A stretch of 6,703 bases of DNA, from positions 1 through 6,703 of the forward strand of contig JAGXRS010000261.1 of assembly GCA_018335615.1 (NCBI GenBank). Direction: 5' to 3'. Positions 1 through 4,417 of this stretch are shown in pieces. The position numbers and the translations under genes were made by a program. This stretch comes from Hydrogenophaga sp. (GTDB lineage: Bacteria; Pseudomonadota; Gammaproteobacteria; Burkholderiales; Burkholderiaceae_C). The notes beneath the pieces were generated by a model. It saw nothing but the letters and a program-made list of their open reading frames with translations, was not told where the DNA came from and did no database searches. Each line of letters opens with the position of its first letter. Position 1 is the first letter of the stretch.

Positions 1-291
1 GGTGCTGGAGGCCGTGCTGCAAGCCCAGCCGACCTGGGCTGACCACGGCAGGTCCAACCCGGACCTCACCTTCGACATAGCGAAGGCAGCCGGCCTGGAC
101 ATCGAGCGAGCGCGCGAAGACATGGCCCGGCCCGAGATGCTGGCGTTGCTGGAACAGGATGTTGCTGACCTCAAGGCCCTGTAGGTCAGTCGCACGCCCC
201 CTTCTTCGTCAACGGTCGCAGCCTGCCCAGCTTCGGGCCGGACCAATTGGCCGCTCTGGTGGCGGATGAAGTGGTGAAGGCAAAGCGATAG
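1..291 (+). pseudogene. DsbA-like thiol:disulfide oxidoreductase, 3' remnant (broken)
   Basis: The window opens inside this gene. The frame starting at base 2 encodes a helical segment (VLEAVLQAQPTWADHG, then FDIAKAAGLD and LLEQDVADLKAL) typical of the C-terminal half of DsbA-family proteins with a thioredoxin fold. The frame hits TAG at 182-184, where relatives have the Gly of a GVxxTPTFFVNG motif. VSRTP follows in the same frame. The family match FFVNGRSLPSFG then continues one frame over, from 202 to a TAG at 289-291. The simplest reading is one nonsense change plus loss of one base in the C run at 197-201. The catalytic CxxC would lie upstream of the window. A working product is unlikely, although a sequencing error could explain the C-run shift. 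Family assignment is from recognised motifs; the pseudogene call rests on two separate lesions. Confidence 0.75.
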
Positions 292-319
292 TGGACGGCA
301 ACGGTATCGCGACGATGAT

Positions 320-532
320 GTGAGCATCGTGAACCTATTGCCCACCCTCCGACAACCTGGCGTCCTTGCCGCACTCGGCGCGGCCTTGTTGTTTGGCGCC
401 GGCACGCCGCTGGCCAAACAGTTGCTAAGCGGTGTGGACCCTTGGATGCTCGCGGGGCTGCTCTACCTCGGCTCGGGTCTGGGGCTGGGCGCCTGGCGAG
501 TGCTTCGTAAGCAACTGGCGATCCCATCTTGA
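320..532 (+). pseudogene. EamA/DMT-family transporter, N-terminal fragment cut by an IS66 end
   Basis: The open frame begins with GTG at 320 (a second GTG lies at 329) and encodes about 63 residues that look like the start of an EamA (drug/metabolite transporter) protein. There is a short cytoplasmic leader (NLLPTLRQPG), a first membrane helix with LFGAGTPLAKQLL, and a second helix (WMLAGLLYLGSGLGLGAWRVL). EamA proteins usually have about 280-300 residues and ten helices, so only the first two are left. Homology ends at base 506, exactly where an IS66-type terminal repeat starts; the last eight codons and the TGA at 530-532 come from the insertion sequence. It starts 28 bases after the broken DsbA-like gene, so the two may once have been neighbours in an operon. 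The product cannot be a functional transporter. Confidence 0.75.
507..526 (+). repeat. Putative IS66-family left terminal inverted repeat
   Basis: The sequence GTAAGCAACTGGCGATCC begins at 507. IS66-family elements characteristically begin with 5'-GTAA followed by a GC-rich repeat of about 15-27 bp, and a tnpA-like reading frame starts about 80 bases further in, as in intact IS66 elements. The repeat falls exactly where the EamA coding similarity stops. The matching right end is not in this window, so the inverted-repeat status is inferred. Confidence 0.6.
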
Positions 533-577
533 ATGACCCGATGGGGTTGAGCAAGATCGTGTGCACGCAACATTAAC

Positions 578-691
578 GTGGACACGATGCTCAAAGATCC
601 TCAGACCCCCCGCTATTCGGTACGGCGCACGCACCGCACCTACACCCCACAATTCAAAGCCGATCTTGTGGCCATGTGCCGCCAACCCGGG
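578..691 (+). pseudogene. IS66-family TnpA accessory protein, N-terminal fragment
   Basis: The frame entered at GTG 578 (ATG at 587) reads MLKDPQTPRYSVRRTHR, then TYTPQFKADLVAMCRQPG. The RTYTPQFKADLV block is the start of the helix-turn-helix shared by IS66 TnpA and IS3 OrfA proteins, where it is normally followed by S(I/V)AxVA and a second helix. Here the match stops after QPG at 691 and the frame runs into IS5 sequence read out of frame. The IS66 assignment is preferred over IS3 because of the upstream GTAA-type end. Only about 35 of roughly 110-150 residues remain, so it is non-functional. Confidence 0.6.
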
Positions 692-944
692 CAAGGCAGC
701 CAAGGCCAAAGACTTCACCAACCAGCGAACCCGCAAAGGTGGCGGCATCGATGAGATCGAGCGGGCCAAGAACAGGAACAAATCCAAGACCCGAGCCCGA
801 GTGGAGCACGTCTTTGCCGTGGTCAAGCGGCTGTGGGGGTTTGCTAAGGTGCGCTATCGGGGCCTGCAGAAGAACGCCACGCGTTCGTTCGTGGTGCTGG
901 GCCTGGCCAATATTTATCTGGCACGCAAGCGTCTGATGGCATGA
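690..944 (+). pseudogene. IS5-family transposase, C-terminal fragment
   Basis: The frame ending with TGA at 942-944 encodes KAKDFTNQRTRKGG, then IERAKNRNKSK, RARVEHVFAVVKRLWGF, KVRYRGLQKNATR and LANIYLARKRLMA. This is the conserved C-terminal end of IS5 DDE transposases. It includes the R-x3-E-x6-K signature (RARVE, then K), with E the last residue of the catalytic triad. The two catalytic Asp residues and the N-terminal region are absent, so the fragment cannot transpose. The coding frame differs from that of the preceding IS66 tnpA piece, so no sensible fusion protein is made. Confidence 0.85.
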
Positions 945-1084
945 GTGCGCCTGAAATGGGCCTCAGGCATGTCCTGGGGGGTGAAAGTGGCCCAAACCAC
1001 GAGAAATACGCCCAAGTTGAGCTCAGAAATCCCACATCGTGCAACTGACAACCCGTTTTTATGCGGTCAACCGCAAAGCGGCTA

Positions 1085-1103
1085 CTTGTTCAGCGTTGCC
1101 CTA
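1085..1103 (+). repeat. Candidate IS5-family right terminal repeat
   Basis: CTTGTTCAGCGTTGCCCTA resembles, as I remember it, the right ends of some IS5-family elements, whose inward-reading form begins with TAGGG and continues into CGCTGAA(C/T)AA. It lies about 140 bases after the transposase stop and ends in CTAA, compatible with the short YTAR-type targets used by many IS5 members. The partner end is absent, so this is a suggestion only. Confidence 0.35.
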
Positions 1104-1124
1104 AGGCTACCAGTACGGTGGGCC

Positions 1125-1143
1125 GGCTTTGTGCAACAAAGCC
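1125..1143 (+). repeat. Perfect hairpin resembling an IS terminal repeat
   Basis: GGCTTTG-TGCAA-CAAAGCC is a perfect 7-bp inverted repeat around a 5-base loop. On the - strand it reads GGCTTTGTTGCACAAAGCC, whose first part matches the GGCTTTGTTG start seen in IS903-type and related ends. It may be a solo IS end that cut the following zinc-ribbon gene, since coding similarity to the right begins just after it. No second copy is found in the window. Confidence 0.45.
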
Positions 1144-1341
1144 ATGCCCAAGGACCAAAATGCTCGGTACATCCGTCTGGTGCGATACGGCGGGGTATGC
1201 CCGGTGTGCGCTGGTCAGATTGAGTTGCGATATGGGATGGGCACAGAAGCCCGTCGCCTGTTTGGTGCCTGCAGCGAAGCCCCGCAGGAGCACGTTTTCT
1301 CCTTCGATCGCGTGACGCGAAAAGGGCAGCGTGTTCGGTGA
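1144..1341 (+). pseudogene. Zinc-ribbon-like protein, probable C-terminal fragment
   Basis: The frame from ATG 1144 to TGA 1339-1341 encodes 65 residues. It holds a CPVC knuckle (after RLVRYGGV), an IELRYG strand, a Cys 21 residues after the second knuckle Cys (LFGAC), a His seven residues later (EAPQEH), and the closing block VFSFDRVTRKGQ. The CxxC/C/H spacing suggests a small zinc-binding fold. I do not recognise a named family, although similar tails occur in hypothetical proteins of integrated elements. No Shine-Dalgarno sequence precedes the ATG, which directly follows an IS-like hairpin. I therefore read this as the 3' end of a larger gene rather than a complete one, but a small intact gene cannot be excluded. 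Confidence 0.45.
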
Positions 1342-1442
1342 TGAGGACCACAAGTAAGCCCCTGGTTTGGCACCTCGATGGGCTATGTTAGCTGGAGGAC
1401 CTGTGCCCTGAGCAATGGTCTTGTCACCACACGATGTCCAGA

Positions 1443-2231
1443 TCAAATCAACCCATACAACTTCGCCATGCGTACAGCCGTTCGCCGGTCGGGTGCGCCC
1501 AGCTTGGCGTTGATCCGCTGAAACCGGCAGTCGATAGTTTTGGCTTCCACGTTCAGCAGTGCCCCGATGACCTTGCTGCCGTGGCCGGCGGCTTCGTGGC
1601 GCAGCAACTCCAGATCGGCCGCCGTCAGGCGTGACCTGGCCAGCAGTTCTTCGCGCATCGACCGGTGCACCCAGCGGTGCAACTCCATGGCCAGCGCACG
1701 CGCCAGCACCCGCCGCAAGGCACATTCCCCATCGTCAAAGACACCGGGCGTTGCCGACCCCAGGCACAGCACCCCGACGCGGGAGAGCCCGACGCAACTC
1801 GGGGCCGGGATGATGAGCGCGGAGCGGAATCCGAGCACGGCAGACCGGGCGACGAACGCCTGTTCTTCGCTGGACACCAGTTGCATTTCGCTGGCACGAA
1901 TGGGTTCGGTGTGGAGGGTGGCGTGGCGCAACCAGGGGTCGTGCTCGTGCCAGCCCGCCTGCGCATACTCGGCTGCCCAGAGAGGGTCGCAGACCAAGAG
2001 CGAGCGGTAGGATGAGCGGGTGGCGTCGTCGCGCAGCTGGCTCAGGAAGACGCCGGAGTCGGCGCCCAGATGGCCCATCACGGCACGAAACAGCTGCAGG
2101 GCGGTGGCGGTGTTGTCGGCATCGCCGACGTGCTGGATCAGTGCGAGCACGTTCCGCTCGTCCAGGGCATCCATGCCTGCGGGTTGCCCCGGCGGCGTTG
2201 GCTCGTCACCAGGGACCGATGAATGCGCCAT
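1443..2231 (-). CDS. LuxR-family regulator with autoinducer-binding domain (LuxR solo)
   Basis: A 262-residue transcription factor. Residues about 28-185 form an autoinducer-binding domain, with W85, Y89, D98 and P99 at the spacing of the acyl-homoserine-lactone contacts W57, Y61, D70 and P71 of LuxR/TraR. The usual later Trp (W85 in LuxR) is not evident, and the usual Gly before the IIPAPS strand is Ala (GFRSA). Residues 200-262 are a GerE helix-turn-helix (LTAADLELL, then KVIGALLNVEAKTID, KLGAPDRRTAV, GLI). The expected family role is DNA binding that depends on a small diffusible ligand. ATG 2231 was chosen because AGAAGG lies just upstream; ATG 2174 (residue 20) is an alternative, and upstream codons to 2324 lie inside the preceding gene. 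The start overlaps that gene by 26 bases, suggesting coupled translation. No LuxI-type synthase is in the window. Confidence 0.88.
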   Translation of the reverse strand: MAHSSVPGDEPTPPGQPAGMDALDERNVLALIQHVGDADNTATALQLFRAVMGHLGADSGVFLSQLRDDATRSSYRSLLVCDPLWAAEYAQAGWHEHDPWLRHATLHTEPIRASEMQLVSSEEQAFVARSAVLGFRSALIIPAPSCVGLSRVGVLCLGSATPGVFDDGECALRRVLARALAMELHRWVHRSMREELLARSRLTAADLELLRHEAAGHGSKVIGALLNVEAKTIDCRFQRINAKLGAPDRRTAVRMAKLYGLI

Positions 2232-2646
2232 GGCCTTCTCGCACCAGATGTCCAAACAGCACGGCATCTTCAAACCGCAGGGGTTCGGCGCTGCACCACC
2301 GGTCGAACGATGGCTGATCGGCAAATACCATCGACTGGGTCAGGCGGCTCCCGATGAGTTGCAGCTGCGTGCGGTCGACCAGCAGTCCTTCGGTCGTGGG
2401 GTGCAAGGTGAAGGTGGTGCGTCCATCGCACGAGGTCAGGGTGCAAGCGCTGCGCAGACCCGGTGTGGCGGAGCTTTGGCGCGGCGCTCTTGTGGGGCGC
2501 TGCCGGCGCAGTTGCAACGCGGCCCGTTTGGCGCCCAAGGGTCGGGCCGGTTGGTCGAGGCTGTCGATGCGCCGATGCCCGCTGCGGTGGGTGGCGTCGT
2601 CTCGCTCAGCCGGGGGCGCATTCGACGCCATGCGATTCGGTTTCAT
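2206..2646 (-). CDS. Hypothetical protein with basic N-terminal tail and compact C-terminal block
   Basis: A 146-residue protein of unknown function. Residues 1-65 are rich in Arg, Pro, Ala and Ser and look disordered. Residues about 70-146 look folded, with TFTLHPTTEGLLVD, LQLIGSRLTQSMVF, PSFDRWCSAEPLRF and LFGHLVREGHGAF. The C-terminal block, with its FDRWC core, recalls short uncharacterised proteins of Burkholderiales, but I cannot name a family. ATG 2646 is preferred over ATG 2652 because GGAAGG then lies seven bases upstream; with 2652 it would touch the start codon. The gene runs 26 bases into luxR, and a good -35/-10 pair precedes it, so the two genes probably form one transcript. It may be a partner or modulator of the LuxR protein, but this rests only on position. 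No membrane helix or signal peptide is visible. Confidence 0.6.
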   Translation of the reverse strand: MKPNRMASNAPPAERDDATHRSGHRRIDSLDQPARPLGAKRAALQLRRQRPTRAPRQSSATPGLRSACTLTSCDGRTTFTLHPTTEGLLVDRTQLQLIGSRLTQSMVFADQPSFDRWCSAEPLRFEDAVLFGHLVREGHGAFIGPW

Positions 2647-2679
2647 CGCCATTCCTTCCCTTGAACATCACTGGATGCA

Positions 2680-2709
2680 AGGGTAGGGAAGGGCGTTATT
2701 CGCTGTCAA
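2680..2709 (-). promoter_or_regulatory. Putative sigma70 promoter with inverted repeat over the -35 box
   Basis: Reading the - strand, a perfect TTGACA (2704-2709) is followed after 18 bases by TACCCT (2680-2685, three of six matches to TATAAT). This is about 35 bases upstream of the hypothetical-luxR pair. The -35 box lies inside the inverted repeat ATTCG-N7-CGAAT (2698-2714), which could be an operator. The -10 is weak, consistent with a regulated promoter. Confidence 0.5.
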
Positions 2710-2749
2710 CGAATGATGGGCAGGGGCGATCAATTCTGCACGGGGGTCA

Positions 2750-2765
2750 GCGGCGCTAACGCCGC
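2750..2765. terminator. GC-rich hairpin between the ACT_3 and hypothetical genes
   Basis: GCGGCG-CTAA-CGCCGC is a perfect 6-bp stem with a 4-base loop, 26 bases past the ACT_3 gene stop in its direction of transcription. No T run follows on the - strand, so it is at best a weak intrinsic terminator. It may instead stabilise the mRNA 3' end or partly separate the ACT_3 gene from the downstream promoter. Confidence 0.35.
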
Positions 2766-2790
2766 CGACGGCATGTGGGCTTAGCCGGTT

Positions 2791-3204
2791 TCAGACCGTT
2801 TGCGGCATGCCTTGCTGGCTCAATTGCGTGAGCAGCGCCAGCGCTTCTTCGGCCCGTTCGCAAGGAATGAACAGGTGGTCGTGGTGGTAGGCCGCCACCG
2901 CGTTGCACGAGATACCCGCCTGCGCCAGGCAGTGGCTGACCAGGGCCAGAAAGCCCACGGCGTTCAGCGACGAGTGCACCGTGAGGGTGATCAGGCGCGA
3001 CTCGAAGACATGGGGAATGTCGGCCCGCAGTGCCTGCGAGCGTTCGACGATGGCCGTGAGCCCTTCGGCTTCCCGAAACGTGCAAATGGGGTCAAGGCCG
3101 CTGGGGAGTCGGTGGTCGGTAAAGGTGCAGTAAACAAAGGTCTCCGGCTGGAGCTGGGGCGCCATCTGTCGTTGCAAGCGTTGTTGGTCTTCTTCGCCAT
3201 TCAT
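2791..3204 (-). CDS. ACT_3 (DUF2241) domain protein
   Basis: A 137-residue soluble protein of the ACT_3/DUF2241 family (COG3602 type). Visible blocks are QPETFVYCTF (19-28), TFREAEGLTAIV (42-53), LITLTVHSSLNAVGF (71-85) and the signature GISCNAVAAYHHDHLFIP (97-114), whose HHDH and following ERAEEAL are highly characteristic. ACT domains commonly bind amino acids or other small ligands, but the role of this subfamily is not established. Length is normal for the family, which also begins close to the QPETFV block, so ATG 3165 (residue 14) is an alternative start. ATG 3204 has GGAAG nine bases upstream and is preferred. The gene is divergent from the desaturase and lies upstream of the hypothetical-luxR pair on the same strand. 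The divergent region contains a GATAAT box and near-palindromes. Confidence 0.87.
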   Translation of the reverse strand: MNGEEDQQRLQRQMAPQLQPETFVYCTFTDHRLPSGLDPICTFREAEGLTAIVERSQALRADIPHVFESRLITLTVHSSLNAVGFLALVSHCLAQAGISCNAVAAYHHDHLFIPCERAEEALALLTQLSQQGMPQTV

Positions 3205-3251
3205 TGTTGTTTGCTTCCGGATTTTTGGTCTGGTGATGCGGCTTGGGGCAA

Positions 3252-3257
3252 ATTATC
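3252..3257 (-). promoter_or_regulatory. -10-like box of the ACT_3 gene
   Basis: On the - strand this reads GATAAT (five of six matches to TATAAT), about 48 bases upstream of the ACT_3 start codon. The hexamer 17 bases further upstream (ACACGT) does not resemble a -35 box and lies within the inverted repeats at 3266-3290, as expected for a promoter that depends on an activator. Confidence 0.4.
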
Positions 3258-3265
3258 AGCGGACA

Positions 3266-3290
3266 GCAACGGGCACGTGTTGCCATGTGC
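3266..3290. promoter_or_regulatory. Overlapping near-palindromes, candidate LuxR-type operator
   Basis: Two 18-bp inverted repeats overlap here. GCAAC-N8-GTTGC spans 3266-3283, and GCACGTG-TTGC-CATGTGC spans 3273-3290 with six of seven arm positions paired. The centre of the second is 27 bases from the centre of the ACT_3 -10 box, about position -37 to -42 from the likely start. That is the usual place for LuxR-type activators. Which protein binds is unknown. Confidence 0.4.
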
Positions 3291-3461
3291 AGCTTCATCA
3301 ACACCCCGCACTGCCTCGATTTAGGTTTTCTGACCACCCTGTAAAGTTGCTAAACCGTCGCGTTCAAGGTGGATCAGTTGCTACCTTATGGAACGGCCCG
3401 GTTGCTTGGGCAATGGTCAGCAGGCGGTCTCACCGACGAAAGCTGTCCCGACGGAGGCGGT

Positions 3462-3470
3462 GAGGGGGGA
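3462..3470 (+). promoter_or_regulatory. Ribosome binding site of the desaturase
   Basis: GAGGGGGGA lies five bases before ATG 3476. It is a strong purine-rich Shine-Dalgarno sequence and fixes this ATG as the start. Confidence 0.7.
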
Positions 3471-3475
3471 TCAAC

Positions 3476-4417
3476 ATGACATCCACATCAGGTATCGTTT
3501 CCGACCTTGCTGCGCTGCGCAGTCACTTACGCGCGAGCGACCCTCGGTATCCAGATCTTCTCCGGGTTAAGCCATGGGTGGCGTTGCGGGACATCTTGTT
3601 CGACTGGTTGGTGGTGTTCGGTGCCGTTGCTGCCGTCGTATGGGGCGGATGGGGCTGGGTGTTGCTGGCTGTTCTGGTCATCGGCAACCGCCAGCGTGCG
3701 CTGGGCAACGTGCTTCACGATGCCGGGCATGGCAATCTGTGGCGCAACCGCGTGGGCAACGACACAGTGGCTCAGCTGCTCGTGGCACCCCTGCTGTTCG
3801 CAAGCCTTACCCGCTATCGGGTCACTCATTTTCAGCACCATGCGCGGCTGGGTGATGCCGCGTCAGATCCGGATTTCCTCCACCACACGCGCCTGCCTGA
3901 AAGAGCGTGGTTGACCACGTACGCCCGCTTCGTGCTGTCGTGGCGATCTTGGCTGGGCTCCCTGGGAGGCCATCTTTTTGATCCGGCTGTTCACGCCGCA
4001 AGCAAAAGCTATATCGTGGTCTGGTGGGCCTCGTTGCTGGGTCTGTTGTGGTGGTTTGCAGGAAGAGACTTCGCCGTCACTTTCAGTGTTGTGTGGCTGG
4101 TGGCGCGTGCCACGGCTTTTCACATCATCACCACGTTCCGTGAGATGTGCGACCACTTCGGTCTACAGCCTGGCGGGGTATTCAGCTTCACACGCGACAT
4201 GCACTGCCATGGCTTTTGGCGGGTCGTCATCCACCCTCGAAACAACGGCTACCACCTCACGCACCACCTGTTGCCGGCTGTGCCTTACTACCACTTGCCG
4301 GCCGCACACGAGGTTCTTCAACAGACGGCACTGTACCGGGATCGATCAAGTATCTGCACCGCCTACTTTTCTGGCACGGGATCGGTCACCCGCTCCTGGG
4401 CACAGGGAGTGCAGTGA
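3476..4417 (+). CDS. Membrane diiron fatty-acid-desaturase-family protein
   Basis: A 313-residue integral membrane enzyme of the FA_desaturase family. Three histidine boxes that bind the diiron centre are intact: HDAGH (81-85), HFQHH (118-122) and HLTHH (260-264); H227 in CDHFG is a further likely ligand. Hydrophobic stretches lie near 42-70, 98-112, 179-195 and 199-218. Family members insert double bonds, or sometimes hydroxyl groups, using O2 and an electron donor at the inner membrane. The compact length and the C-terminal pattern CDHFGLQPG, then HPRNNGYHLTHHL and VPYYHLPAAHEVL, recall from memory the subgroup containing rhizobitoxine desaturase RtxC, so the substrate may not be a membrane lipid. 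The stop overlaps the start of the permease gene (TGATG), implying coupled translation. The divergent ACT_3 gene and LuxR cassette lie upstream. The family call is firm; the substrate is unknown. Confidence 0.9.
   Translation: MTSTSGIVSDLAALRSHLRASDPRYPDLLRVKPWVALRDILFDWLVVFGAVAAVVWGGWGWVLLAVLVIGNRQRALGNVLHDAGHGNLWRNRVGNDTVAQLLVAPLLFASLTRYRVTHFQHHARLGDAASDPDFLHHTRLPERAWLTTYARFVLSWRSWLGSLGGHLFDPAVHAASKSYIVVWWASLLGLLWWFAGRDFAVTFSVVWLVARATAFHIITTFREMCDHFGLQPGGVFSFTRDMHCHGFWRVVIHPRNNGYHLTHHLLPAVPYYHLPAAHEVLQQTALYRDRSSICTAYFSGTGSVTRSWAQGVQ

Larger units (their letters stand above)
507..691 (+). mobile_element. IS66-family insertion sequence, left-end remnant
   Basis: About 185 bases of an IS66-type element remain: the left terminal repeat, a short leader and the first codons of tnpA. 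The rest of tnpA, tnpB, tnpC and the right end are missing. At about 689-702 the sequence switches to the 3' part of an IS5-family element. No target duplication can be recognised because the right end is gone. The element interrupts the EamA gene on its left side. Confidence 0.65.
690..1104 (+). mobile_element. IS5-family insertion sequence, 3' remnant
   Basis: This segment holds the last quarter of an IS5-family transposase gene and its 3' flank. The left end and about three quarters of the transposase are missing, replaced by the IS66 fragment, so the junction near 690-702 looks like a deletion or recombination between two elements rather than a clean insertion. The right boundary is placed at a likely terminal repeat ending near 1103. 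It is uncertain, because another IS-like end lies at 1125-1143. Confidence 0.65.
945..1143 (+). other. IS5 3' flank and junction region without genes
   Basis: Almost 200 bases without a supported gene separate the transposase stop from the next coding similarity. The region holds a short hairpin (TGCGGT-CA-ACCGCA, 1062-1075), a likely IS end at 1085-1103 and a second IS-like palindrome at 1125-1143. The frame between the two ends has no start or recognisable similarity. Confidence 0.5.
3205..3475. promoter_or_regulatory. Divergent control region between ACT_3 gene and desaturase
   Basis: This 271-base gap holds no supported gene. Leftward, a GATAAT -10-like box (3252-3257) serves the ACT_3 gene. 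Overlapping inverted repeats lie at 3266-3290. Further right, the octamer AGTTGCTA occurs twice (3345-3352 and 3376-3383), 31 bases apart, close to three helical turns. No convincing sigma70 promoter could be assigned to the desaturase, so its transcription may need an activator. A strong ribosome binding site ends the region. Confidence 0.5.

Noticed and set aside
186..566. A 126-codon - strand open frame over the EamA remnant
   Set aside because: It is antisense to recognisable DsbA-like and EamA coding sequence and lacks a ribosome binding site or any known motif.
1090..1725. A 211-codon - strand open frame across the zinc-ribbon fragment and the 3' end of luxR
   Set aside because: It is out of frame with luxR and spans an IS junction; there is no coherent fold or motif.
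2232..2324. A 31-residue N-terminal extension of the LuxR regulator
   Set aside because: The extension lies inside the preceding gene, is not similar to LuxR N termini, and the internal ATG 2231 has a Shine-Dalgarno-like AGAAGG.
2020..2664. A 214-codon open frame on the + strand, opposite the hypothetical gene and luxR
   Set aside because: It is antisense to two better-supported genes, has no recognisable motif, and its composition (Arg, Ala, Ser-rich) is that of a GC-rich shadow frame.
3233..3463. A possible small gene in the control region before the desaturase
   Set aside because: It has no ribosome binding site or conserved features, and it covers the region holding palindromes and repeats.
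4147..4416. Upstream extension of the permease reading frame to 512 residues
   Set aside because: The extra 90 residues lie inside the desaturase gene in another frame and are Arg/Pro-rich, unlike a membrane protein. ATG 4417 at the TGATG junction fits better.
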